Assembly (NCBI GenBank): GCA_005880985.1 | Contig: VBIQ01000025.1 | Span: 1 to 50,734 of the forward strand | Source: Chloroflexota bacterium | Lineage (GTDB): Bacteria; Chloroflexota; Dormibacteria; Aeolococcales; Aeolococcaceae | Direction of reading: 5' to 3' | DNA: 50,734 bases | In this document: positions 15,750 to 23,734 of the stretch, one piece after another | Numbering within the stretch: position 1 is the first letter of the stretch | Layout of the letters: every line of letters starts with the position of its first letter | Program-made: the position numbers and the translations under genes | The notes under the pieces: generated by a model | The model's database searches: none | What the model was told of the DNA's origin: nothing | Seen by the model: the letters and a program-made list of their open reading frames with translations, nothing else

Positions 15750-16952
15750 ATGAAGCCGCAGCCTTCGCCTCCGACCGCGGAACGAGGAGCGGCCGCGTCT
15801 GGTACGGTCGTGCTCGCGGCGGAGCCGCCGGCTCAGGCTGGTCCCATCGGTTTGGGTGGTCATCCGGCACTGTCGGGGGTGACAGTGCGAGATCAGTTAC
15901 TTCAGAAGCCGGTCAGTCTCCAGCAAGATGGCGATGCTCCCTACGGTTGGCGCGCGGCGGTGCGGCGCGAAGCGGGAGCGTATTGGCATCGGCTAGAGGG
16001 AGTGCCTGCCGACGCCGATAAGGGGGTAGTCCGTAGCGTCTGGCGACATATTGCTGACGCACTCGCGCTGTCCCGCTGCAAGGAACGTGGCAATTGGCGA
16101 CCGCTATGGCTGAAGCCGAAGGGGTCTACCCAATGCCTCCACGACGCCTTCCTTGCTCTTGCCCATGCGGATGCCGAGCTGATCGATATCGAAGGCGACA
16201 CGCCAGCCGCGCAGCGCATCGCAGACCTGCGGGCCAGTCTCGACAGCATTCGCATGCCCGCGAAGGTGCGCGTCATCGAGGGGAGGATTCTCGACGACTT
16301 CCTCTCGGCGAAGGATGAACAGTGCAGAACGGAGCTGCGGAATGCGGTCCGGGGAGCTGTCTTGCACATCAGTATCGAGGCTGCCGCCACCGAGGAACGC
16401 TGGCACACGTTTGAGAATCGACTTCAGGGGGTCAGCTGGTGGATACTCATCGCGCTAGGAGGGTTGGCGGCAATAACCATGATCTGGGGATGGTTCTTAC
16501 CGCTCTGCGCAGCGACCAAGCCGCCCTCGAGTGCCGTCGCTTTCTGCCCGGGCGGTGAACCGCACCGCGGGGGAGTCCTCGAGGTGGCTGGCCTAGGAGC
16601 CCTTGGCGGACTGGTGTCGACCGTGATGGCGCTACGCAGGCGGTCGGTGTCCGTGCCTGACTATGTGCGGGCTACCGAGAGCTGGCTGAGGCTACCGCTC
16701 GGCGCCCTTGTCGCCGTCCTCGGGGTTCTCGTTCTCCAGAGCGGCCTCGCCGCCGGCATCGTCACGCATTTCGAGCCTCAGACGACAACGATGGGGGTGC
16801 TCACCTGGGCCACTGCTCTGGGGTTCTCATCTCTGCTGGTCGCCAGGCTGGTCGACGCGCGTGTTGCTCACCTGGCTGGCGAACTCGCGGCGGCATCGTC
16901 TGCTCGCTCCGGCGCTCAAGACAGGAGGGCGACCAGCGACGATGACCGGTGA
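15750..16952 (+). CDS. Four-helix membrane protein, first gene of a SLATT/phosphorylase cassette
   Basis: A soluble N-terminal half of about 225 residues is followed by four predicted membrane helices: WWILIALGGLAAITMIWGWF (about 229), VLEVAGLGALGGLVSTVMAL (274), LGALVAVLGVLVLQSGLAAG (317) and VLTWATALGFSSLLVARLV (348). The N-terminal half has a helical WRHIADALALSRCKERGNW stretch and YWHRLEG but no enzyme motif. The ATG at 15750 is chosen because the longer version (15687) adds a disordered leader; the exact start is uncertain. It is 21 bases upstream of the SLATT-like gene and then the phosphorylase, all plus-strand. Domain order (soluble sensor, then membrane bundle) fits a membrane-damaging immune effector, but function is unproven. 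Confidence 0.75.
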   Translation: MKPQPSPPTAERGAAASGTVVLAAEPPAQAGPIGLGGHPALSGVTVRDQLLQKPVSLQQDGDAPYGWRAAVRREAGAYWHRLEGVPADADKGVVRSVWRHIADALALSRCKERGNWRPLWLKPKGSTQCLHDAFLALAHADAELIDIEGDTPAAQRIADLRASLDSIRMPAKVRVIEGRILDDFLSAKDEQCRTELRNAVRGAVLHISIEAAATEERWHTFENRLQGVSWWILIALGGLAAITMIWGWFLPLCAATKPPSSAVAFCPGGEPHRGGVLEVAGLGALGGLVSTVMALRRRSVSVPDYVRATESWLRLPLGALVAVLGVLVLQSGLAAGIVTHFEPQTTTMGVLTWATALGFSSLLVARLVDARVAHLAGELAAASSARSGAQDRRATSDDDR

Positions 16953-16973
16953 CTGGGCAGACCGGGTCGAGCC

Positions 16974-17585
16974 GTGAGTGAGCAACCTCCTGGTGTCGCG
17001 ACTCCCGCCGCGGTATTTGTGCCACCAGAGGAAGACATTCAGCGGATGTGCAAACTTGCCGACGATATGCGTACGGGCGCCATTGCATGGCACAAGGCCC
17101 ACCGAGAGGAGGCTGATTTCTGGCGCGGCTGGCATTTCATTATCACGGCAGTCTCCATCGCTTCCGCTGCTGTAGGGCTGGTGCTGACTGCCGTGGGCCA
17201 GCCTGTGGCCGCGCTCGTGGCGTTTGTAGGAACGGGCCTGACGGCCTTCGCGAGCACTTCCGGGCCTGAGCGGAGAGAGATCGAACACGAGCACTCCTGT
17301 ACCGAGAATCTGCAACTTGCGGACGACCTCAAGGCTTTCCTCGATCAAGATGTGCCCAGCCGGAACCCCGGCCTCGTCCGCGCTCGCTTTGAGGAACTCT
17401 CTCGCCGCAGAGACGCTGTCACTGCGCGCTCCCCCTTACGCGCTGCGCACCGCACCGTGTACCGATTGCCGGCGCCATGGGGTAGTCTTCCCGAGCTCCA
17501 CCCTGAAATGCCACTCAGGCATGGGTGGCGCCTATACCTTGGGAGGGGTCCGAAGGGTTGGCAGCGGCCGAATCCGATGCAGTAG
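16974..17585 (+). CDS. SLATT-like two-helix membrane protein
   Basis: 203 residues from a GTG at 16974, 21 bases after the previous stop. A helical stretch (about 15-48) leads into WHFIITAVSIASAAVGLVLTAV and then VAALVAFVGTGLTAFAS, two adjacent membrane helices separated by a short turn. After these comes a helical region (ENLQLADDLKAFLDQD, RARFEELSRRRDAV). This helix - 2TM - helix layout is that of the SLATT domain, known from comparative genomics as a pore-forming effector associated with nucleotide-signalling (SMODS, SLOG) conflict systems. I assign it from layout, not from a diagnostic residue. Its neighbours, a four-helix membrane protein and a nucleoside phosphorylase, support membership of a nucleotide-linked defence cassette. 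Confidence 0.65.
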   Translation: MSEQPPGVATPAAVFVPPEEDIQRMCKLADDMRTGAIAWHKAHREEADFWRGWHFIITAVSIASAAVGLVLTAVGQPVAALVAFVGTGLTAFASTSGPERREIEHEHSCTENLQLADDLKAFLDQDVPSRNPGLVRARFEELSRRRDAVTARSPLRAAHRTVYRLPAPWGSLPELHPEMPLRHGWRLYLGRGPKGWQRPNPMQ

Positions 17586-17632
17586 TGGTGGAGGTGTTGT
17601 GTCGCCCGAGTTCCGGTAGGATGCGGTCAGAT

Positions 17633-18442
17633 ATGACGAACCGCCAGTATCACCTTCACGGCTGCGACGGCGATGTCGGGGGGTATGTTCTCCTGCCTGG
17701 CGACCCTGGCCGCTGCGAGGCAATCGCCGCGCGATTTGACAGCCCCCGACTTGTGGCCGCCAATCGCGAGTTCACCACGTGGACGGGGAGTTTGCGTGGC
17801 ATCTCAGTTTCGGTGACGTCGACTGGCATCGGCGGTCCCTCTGCGGCAATAGCGGTTGAAGAGCTGACGAGGTTGGGAGTACACACCGTCCTTCGCGTAG
17901 GAACGTGCGGGGCCATCCAGCCACACGTTAGCAAGGGCGACCTGGTCGTGGCAGCCGCGGCCGTGCGCGATGAAGGGACGTCGAGGCAGTACTTGCCCCT
18001 CCCCTACCCCGCCCTTGCTTCGCCAGGAATCGTCTGCTCGATAACCGACGCTTTGCGCGCCCGATCTACGCCATACCATGTAGGAGTAGTGCACTCCAAA
18101 GACTCTTTCTATGGACAGACGCAGCCCGAGACAATGCCGACCGAGGGCGCGCTGCTCGAGAGCTGGAAAGCGTGGCAGAGAGGCGGTGCGTTAGCCTCCG
18201 AGATGGAGTGTGCTGCGGTGTTTATAGTGGCCGCTGTGCGCAGAGTCCGAGCCGGAGGCATACTCCTGTGCGTCAATGAACCACCGTACAGGAGAGCCTC
18301 GTCTGCTCTGGAGGAATTGCCGCTCGACGATCTCATCGATGGCGCCGTCGCGAGCCTCGATATGATCGTGGCATCGGATGAAGCTTCCGAGTCACCTGCT
18401 TCCGTTGGACCACCCTCGGGCTACAGCCGTCCGCGGAACTGA
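17633..18442 (+). CDS. Uridine-phosphorylase-like nucleoside phosphorylase
   Basis: The PNP/UDP family cleaves nucleosides with phosphate to a base plus ribose-1-phosphate. The protein matches uridine phosphorylase along its length: LLPGDPGRCEAIA (phosphate loop), NREFTTWTG, STGIGGPSAAIAVEEL, LRVGTCGAIQPH, VHSKDSFY and EMECAA (ribose-binding Met-Glu). The ATG at 17633 gives 269 residues, close to the family's usual 250. An ATG four codons earlier (17621) is also possible. The last 25 residues are an untidy Ser/Pro tail. It is 47 bases after the SLATT-like gene. As a stand-alone salvage enzyme it would be odd between membrane proteins. Phosphorylase-type domains also occur in immune systems as sensors or nucleotide-depleting effectors, which I favour here. 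Confidence 0.85.
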   Translation: MTNRQYHLHGCDGDVGGYVLLPGDPGRCEAIAARFDSPRLVAANREFTTWTGSLRGISVSVTSTGIGGPSAAIAVEELTRLGVHTVLRVGTCGAIQPHVSKGDLVVAAAAVRDEGTSRQYLPLPYPALASPGIVCSITDALRARSTPYHVGVVHSKDSFYGQTQPETMPTEGALLESWKAWQRGGALASEMECAAVFIVAAVRRVRAGGILLCVNEPPYRRASSALEELPLDDLIDGAVASLDMIVASDEASESPASVGPPSGYSRPRN

Positions 18443-19323
18443 GGGCGCGATCTTAGTGGTCCGCGGGAAGCCGAACCTGTTCCGGCGATCGCGTAGTGGC
18501 GGGCCTGGTAGTCTGCCGCGCCACCACCAGCGTCTGCCGGTTACGCCACAAGCGGCGAGGAGGTCAGATAGGCCGAGGAACCGCGAGTGGTCCGATACCT
18601 CCAACAGCTGGTTGAGCGTGCGGGCTATTGGACCGACCGCATCACCTGAGAATACGGCCCAGACCTCGACCAGGCGCGCGCCGCACCGTAACTGTCAGTC
18701 CCGATCCGGTCGTGAACAGGTGAGCCATCCGGCGCGCATGATCAGCAGGCGCCCGACGGTGCGTTGATAGGAGCGCCACCTGGCTCCTGTCGATGTTGCC
18801 CACGCCGGCGGGTCACCTCAAGTCGGGGCTACTGCCGAGATCCTAGCCCGAGTTGAGTGAGGGTACGTGGGCCACCAGGCTTGGGTCCGTCGGGCCCGGC
18901 AGAGAGGACAGCCTGAGGTGCCGTCTCCGGAGACGGATCCCCGAGCGAGGCTTCGCGGACTGGGGGGGCGGGCGTCAAGAGGAGTAATTGGAGCCGACGC
19001 CCGCCCCGAAGAGCACATTCTAGTGCAGGTCGTCTAGGAGATGCCGGCAGGGCTTACTAGTGCAGGCGTCTAGGAGATGCCGGCAGGGCTTCGAGTTCCG
19101 TCGAACGGTGGGAAGCACGACGACGCTGCGATCGCACGCGCGACCCGCCGGCCCTCGGGTGGCGCCTGCGTGTAGCCGACGGCATAGCTTCCAATACGCT
19201 CGATTATGTCCGGATCGCCGATGGCGCGGTGTTCACCTCGCTGACGACCGCTATGCACCGAGTCTAATGGACGTTCTGACCACACATGATGGCATAGGTT
19301 CAGAGCGCGGTCGTGTGGAGCTG
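18443..19323. other. Long region without a clear gene
   Basis: Frames are short and broken. Two pieces look faintly protein-like but lack a start and have stops inside: VRYLQQLVERAGYWTDRIT ending near 18649, and a GHQAWVRRARQRGQPE stretch around 18870-18920. They may be traces of dead genes. The tandem repeat at 19021-19091 is the only definite structure. Confidence 0.4.
19021..19091. repeat. Tandem duplication, 37-base unit
   Basis: The unit beginning TAGTGCAGGTCGTCTAGGAG (19021-19057) is repeated from 19058 to 19091 with one base missing (GGTCG becomes GGCG). Two copies only. It may be replication slippage or paired binding sites. No gene depends on it visibly. Confidence 0.6.
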
Positions 19324-19608
19324 TCAGCACAGGTCAAGGTTCTCAAGATTGTCCTTCTTGGTGCTGTCGGGCTTGGTCTTGATGTATGGCGTTGCGTAGC
19401 AGTTGGGCTTTGGACAGTACTTGATAGGCTCAATCGTGGCCTCGTAGCCGTCCGCGCTCGTCTTCCATGTGTTGCCGGCGTCGATGCTGGCCACGACCTG
19501 GGTACGGGTATAGTGGGTGCCGGTGCTCGTGCATACACCCTCGATGTGCTCGTGTGACCTGTCTGCGGAAGGCTCCTTTCGGACCCCTGTCACCGTGTAC
19601 GTCGCCAT
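19324..19608 (-). CDS. DUF3892 family protein
   Basis: Ninety-four residues starting at ATG 19608, behind GGAGGAC at 6 bases. The pattern YTVTGVRKEP, HEHIEGVC, YTRTQVVASI, GNTWKT, IEPIKYCP, PYIKTKPD and DNLENLDLC is characteristic of the small DUF3892 family. That family is widespread, of unknown function, and often found near mobile or defence genes. Conserved Cys at the GVC, KYCP, PNC and DLC positions could bind metal or form disulphides. It stands alone on the minus strand with no operon partner. The frame is intact end to end. Confidence 0.85.
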   Translation of the reverse strand: MATYTVTGVRKEPSADRSHEHIEGVCTSTGTHYTRTQVVASIDAGNTWKTSADGYEATIEPIKYCPKPNCYATPYIKTKPDSTKKDNLENLDLC

Positions 19609-20392
19609 AGCTAGTCCTCCAGTTCATGGTGGAAACGAGTGTCGGGAGGGTGCCGCCTGACAGGACCGAGTTGTCGATGGTGGCCGGCTGGCCTGCTGCC
19701 CGACTCCTAATTCTTAACCACGACGGCGGAGGCAGGTTGCTACAGGCACTGCCGCGTTGACTGGTTGGCGGGTTGGGGGGGCGGTCGTGGGGCGGGATTC
19801 GTATCGAGAAGAGGCGAGGTGCTCCTGGCGGCCCCGACCAGCGTCTCCGGACCCCGGGAGCTACAGTCCGCCCTGGACGAGAGCCGCCATCGACGCGATG
19901 GCCATACCCATAGGCGGAGAGTCGCGAACGCCCCCGGGAGCGCACGTAAACTTATAGTATAGCTATCATATTCTAGGCATGCGGCGCGATCTGGCTTGCG
20001 CCGCAGAGTCTTCCGTGGCGCCGGAACGCGATCCTCGGCCTAGGATATCGGACGCGGTCTGGCGTTGCGGAGCCCCGGCGCGTACAATGAGACGCGGTTC
20101 TCCTTTTGTTCATTCCGCCTGTTCCGGGTTCCGAGGAAGAGATGGGTCTCGTGTCTCCATTCGCGCTGGCCCTGCCTGGTTGGACTGGGCTGTCCGCCGG
20201 ACTCAGCCTGACGATCTCCCGGTGGGCCCCTCTGGTCCAGCATCCGCGTGGCCGGCGCCGTCTTGCGAGCGGTGACCCGGCTGATTCCCCCGTTCGGGTC
20301 AGCGGCCTGTACACGCATCGTGGACCTGCCTCATCTCCGCGGGGTGTCATCGGCAGGGGGTATTGGGCTGCCGGGGTGCGGAGAGCAGCTCC
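19609..20392. other. Intergenic region with an AT-rich promoter-like patch
   Basis: No gene recognised. The patch TTATAGTATAGCTATCATAT (from about 19950) is strikingly AT-rich for this window and contains the dyad TATAGCTATA-like core ATAGCTAT. It could serve a promoter in either direction, but the nearest starts (19608 minus, 20393 plus) are more than 340 bases away. Confidence 0.4.
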
Positions 20393-21835
20393 GTGACCAG
20401 TCTCCGCGGCCTCTTCCGTCCCCGCAGGCTGGCTGTCATCGCGAGTGCCCTCGCCCTTGGCGCCGCGGTGTTGGGCGCAGCCGTACTGCCTCGCGATCCC
20501 GCCACCGCAGCGGTCTGCGGCGATGCCAACCCGCCCCCACCCGACACCGGGGCTGGTGGTCCGTCGACCTGCCAGTCGAACCCCAGCGGGACCGACGGCT
20601 ACTACGTCCTCAACACCGCCGGGAACGTCTACGGCCTCGGCAATGCGTCCGCGTTCTCCGGGTTCGGCACCCTGCACCACGCCTCCGACGGCAGCGACCA
20701 GGATCCGGGCGGGGCAGGCGGCAGCATCTCGACAACGGGCGATGGCTTGGGCTTCTACATACTCGACACCGCCGGCAACGTCTACGGCCGGGGCAACGCC
20801 GCCGGCTTCCAAGGCTTCGGCACCCTCAGTCAGAAGGAGTCGACCAGCTCAGGAAACGCGGCCGGCATTTCGGTTACGCATGAGAGCGGCGGGAGCACCC
20901 GCGGGATGCTCATCATGGACACCGCCGGCCGCGTCTTCGGCTTCGGCAGCCAGGACGGGCACGGAGGAGCGCCCTGGGCGCGCTTCGGCACCATCTTCCA
21001 GCAGGAGCAGATACGAGATTCAGCCCACCCGACCGCGCCGAGCGCAGCTGGTCTCGCCCTCGTCCCCACCGACGATGGCGACTACGTTGTCGATAGCGTA
21101 GGGCGGATATTCGGCTTCGGCAACGCCTTTGCCGGCCCCATCGAGCCATCGGTGTACGGGTTCCAGGGACGCGCCTCCGGGATCATGATCACCGCTGACC
21201 ACCATGACCTGCTGGTGCTCAATACGGCAGGGCAGATCTACGGCGTCGGCGGGGTGAATCCCACCTCCTCGGCGCCAAGCGGGCCATATTACGGGAACGC
21301 CAATGCTCGCTTTCCTGGGGACTTCGCCGGTATTGCCGGAGTCCCGGCACCGGCTTCGCGGTGCGGCTCCTCCTCCATGAGTTCGTCATCCAGCAGCTCC
21401 TCGAGTACATGCACGACGAGCTCCACACCCACCTCCACATCTTCGTCATCAGGCGGATCCAGTAGCTCCGGCAGCTCCTCGAGTGGATCGCTTTCTTCGA
21501 GCTCGAGCGGCTCGTCCCAGTCCGGCTCGAGCAGTTCCTCGTCAAGCGGCTCCTCGTCATCCAGCTCCTCCTGCGCGAGCACGACTCCCGGCAGTAGCTC
21601 AACGTCCTCTGGCGCGACCACGTCGAGCGGATCCACGAACAGCTCTAACAGCAGCAGCACGACCAGCACTAGCAGCAGCTCCTCATCCAGCAGCATGACC
21701 AGCAGCGGCTCGTCGGCCACTTCCTCTAGCAACACCTTCTCTCAGTGCGGCGGAGCGTCGACGTCGTCATCCAGCTCCAGCAGCACGTCGACCAGCTTCC
21801 TCTGCCCGCCGCTCCTACCACCTCTATGCCTATGA
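20393..21835 (+). CDS. Secreted Ser-rich protein with propeller-like repeats
   Basis: The GTG at 20393 (GGAG nine bases upstream) gives VTSLRGLFRPRRLAVIASALALGAAVLGAAVL, a clean signal peptide ending near TAAVC. An upstream TTG at 20363 adds ten poor residues. Residues about 50-310 carry five spaced units of the form (Y/L)(V/I)L(N/D)TAG(N/R)V(Y/F)G(L/F)G, a diverged relative of the units in the 1360-residue surface protein. From about 21360 the chain is almost pure Ser with Thr and Gly for 150 residues, encoded by many different Ser codons. It ends in LCPPLLPPLCL with two cysteines. It is probably an envelope or extracellular protein. The adjacent lipoprotein, 9 bases downstream at its earliest start, may act with it. 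Confidence 0.8.
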   Translation: MTSLRGLFRPRRLAVIASALALGAAVLGAAVLPRDPATAAVCGDANPPPPDTGAGGPSTCQSNPSGTDGYYVLNTAGNVYGLGNASAFSGFGTLHHASDGSDQDPGGAGGSISTTGDGLGFYILDTAGNVYGRGNAAGFQGFGTLSQKESTSSGNAAGISVTHESGGSTRGMLIMDTAGRVFGFGSQDGHGGAPWARFGTIFQQEQIRDSAHPTAPSAAGLALVPTDDGDYVVDSVGRIFGFGNAFAGPIEPSVYGFQGRASGIMITADHHDLLVLNTAGQIYGVGGVNPTSSAPSGPYYGNANARFPGDFAGIAGVPAPASRCGSSSMSSSSSSSSSTCTTSSTPTSTSSSSGGSSSSGSSSSGSLSSSSSGSSQSGSSSSSSSGSSSSSSSCASTTPGSSSTSSGATTSSGSTNSSNSSSTTSTSSSSSSSSMTSSGSSATSSSNTFSQCGGASTSSSSSSSTSTSFLCPPLLPPLCL

Positions 21836-21844
21836 CGAGCACGT

Positions 21845-23266
21845 GTGTTCGCTTGTCGGGCCCTGGGCACCGTGAAGGACGGTGAAAGCCTCACATCCGG
21901 CCGGACCCCCGGTGAGACGTCGACCAGCACGACGGGTGCAGGTGCGGCGCCGAACTCACGGGTCGTGGGCGGGCTGCGTGGCCACAATGCCACACTCAGC
22001 GCAGCCACGCCACAGTTGGCCGCCTGGTTCCGAAGCGTACACCCGAGTTCGAGGCTGCCGCGAAGCGCTGTTGCGGCTGCCATGGTCGCAGCGTGTGCGG
22101 CGATGGCCGCCTGTAGCGCGGGTGGCGCTGGAGCTCAGCACTCGAGTACGCCCAGCACTCGTCAGGCTGCGTTGGCGAGTCCTTCGGTTTCGACGGATCC
22201 CGTCATCGCGTTTGGGAAGCCTGTCCATGCTGCCAGCGAGGGGCGTGAGCGGCCTTTAGGTCGATTGGCCTTCGTTCTGGAGGTCGTATCCCAGAGCGTC
22301 TATGAGTTCGACCTCGGTCGTGGCCGGTTCCTCGGCCCGTCACCACTGGTGCAAGACGATCGCGGACACATCTTGGCGCTGCCGGGTGATCCGACCGTTG
22401 TTTCCTCCAATCCACCTCAGGGTCTGGCCGCTAGCCACGATACGCTGGTGGTTGCGGGCGGACTGGACGGCACGGTCGTCGAGATCCCGATCCTCCCAGA
22501 CGGGCTCGGAACTCCTGTGTCCATCGAGGTGCCTGTGGTCAGCGTCATGGAGCCGTCTGGCGGCCAGACTGTCTCGAACGCCTCAACACCCTCGGGTAGG
22601 CCAGCGGTGAGGAAGGTTGTCATTCTCGACGATAGTCGCCGAGCGGTCGCAATTACTGCGGACACGCGTACCAACACTTCCGTGGCCTACCTGGTGGATC
22701 TCATCAGCCACCGAGTACTCACGAGTCGGCAAACGCCCCACGGCCAGGTCAACGCCATGGCCACAGATGGCAGTCGGATAGCCCTCGGCACCAGCAACTC
22801 CCGGCTTGTCCTGATGGACGCGAACCTCAACACGGTCGAGGACATCGGGTTGCGCGGCCAGCCGGGTGCGCTGGCGTATGTGAAGGATGTGGTCGTGGCA
22901 AGTGAGTTGGCGAACGGCACGGGCGGATCAGCAGCCACGCAACTCGAGCGCGTTGAGCTCCCGTCAGCCAACAGTGCCGTCATCGGCGTGGCTGGGGGCG
23001 GCACCTTGCCCGGAGCGCTGTGGGCGGACGAAACGATGACACTATGGGCGATCGCCGGTTCTACGCACCTTCGGATGCTCGAGAACGGACAACCTGCTGG
23101 CGAGATCGCATTGTGCGGCAACATCAGATCACTCGCTGTCACCCCTGACTACATTCTCGGCACCTGCTTGAACGGAGCCAAACTTGGATTGGTCGACCGC
23201 AGTTCGGGTCGCGTCAGCTTGCTCGATGGGGGGGGCTTTCCATCGGCTGTTGTGGTGCGCCCATAG
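21845..23266 (+). CDS. Predicted lipoprotein with a beta-propeller-type body
   Basis: The body (from about 22200) alternates short strands with Gly/Asp turns in units of 45-50 residues: RLAFVLEVVSQSVYEFDLG, GLAASHDTLVVAGGLDGTVVEIP, KVVILDDSRRAVAITAD, NAMATDGSRIALGTSNSRLVLMD. This is typical of six- or seven-bladed propellers that bind ligands or other proteins outside the membrane. A hydrophobic stretch AAAMVAACAAMAACSAG near 22075-22120 ends in a lipobox-like AMAAC, so the protein is probably lipid-anchored. The true start is unclear: the frame opens at 21845, but a TTG or GTG between 21960 and 22020 would give a normal signal peptide. The reading frame is intact. Confidence 0.75.
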   Translation: MFACRALGTVKDGESLTSGRTPGETSTSTTGAGAAPNSRVVGGLRGHNATLSAATPQLAAWFRSVHPSSRLPRSAVAAAMVAACAAMAACSAGGAGAQHSSTPSTRQAALASPSVSTDPVIAFGKPVHAASEGRERPLGRLAFVLEVVSQSVYEFDLGRGRFLGPSPLVQDDRGHILALPGDPTVVSSNPPQGLAASHDTLVVAGGLDGTVVEIPILPDGLGTPVSIEVPVVSVMEPSGGQTVSNASTPSGRPAVRKVVILDDSRRAVAITADTRTNTSVAYLVDLISHRVLTSRQTPHGQVNAMATDGSRIALGTSNSRLVLMDANLNTVEDIGLRGQPGALAYVKDVVVASELANGTGGSAATQLERVELPSANSAVIGVAGGGTLPGALWADETMTLWAIAGSTHLRMLENGQPAGEIALCGNIRSLAVTPDYILGTCLNGAKLGLVDRSSGRVSLLDGGGFPSAVVVRP

Positions 23267-23467
23267 GAAAGCGCCATCGCCACCCACTCTCTATCTTCTC
23301 GAGCCGAGATAGTTCAAATCGTCTACCAGGTACTTTCACGTACTCCGGCGACAGCGAACGGGTGGCATTATGGCGTTGGGGAGAGCTGGGCTAAGCTATC
23401 GCCGTCCCTCACGGTGAAGGTTACGCCGCCGGCGTACACCTTCAGTTGCTGAACCAGTCCACGGCTC

Positions 23468-23734
23468 TCAGCCATTGCCGTCACGTCCAGCCAATGAGTG
23501 GCGCTTGTGCGTCCCGAGCGCCGAGGACAGCCGCTCGACGGCCATGACGTCACCGCGCACACGGATGCCACCGGCGAGGAACGCCGCGCGACCATCGACC
23601 TTGCCCTCGAGCACAGGCCGGATCGCCTCCGCCTGGGTTACGATTGAACGCTTCGGACGGGTGGAGGCCGATACGCCACGTTTCGCCGTGTCAGTGTCCC
23701 GCCTGTTTGTGTGAGGTTTACAGAGCGACCGTGA
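23468..23734 (-). pseudogene. Fragment resembling the end of an SCP2/sterol-carrier-like domain
   Basis: A minus-strand frame reads VTQAEAIRPVLEGKV, GRAAFLAGGIRVRGDVMAVERLSSALG and stops at 23470-23468. The pattern (EGKVDGRAAFLAGGIRVRGD) resembles the C-terminal part of SCP2-type lipid-binding domains, where a helix precedes a strand of form I-V-GD. No start codon or N-terminal half is present; the region upstream is occupied by the start of the divergent gene at 23731. It is probably a truncated remnant. The family match is from memory and weak. Confidence 0.25.
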
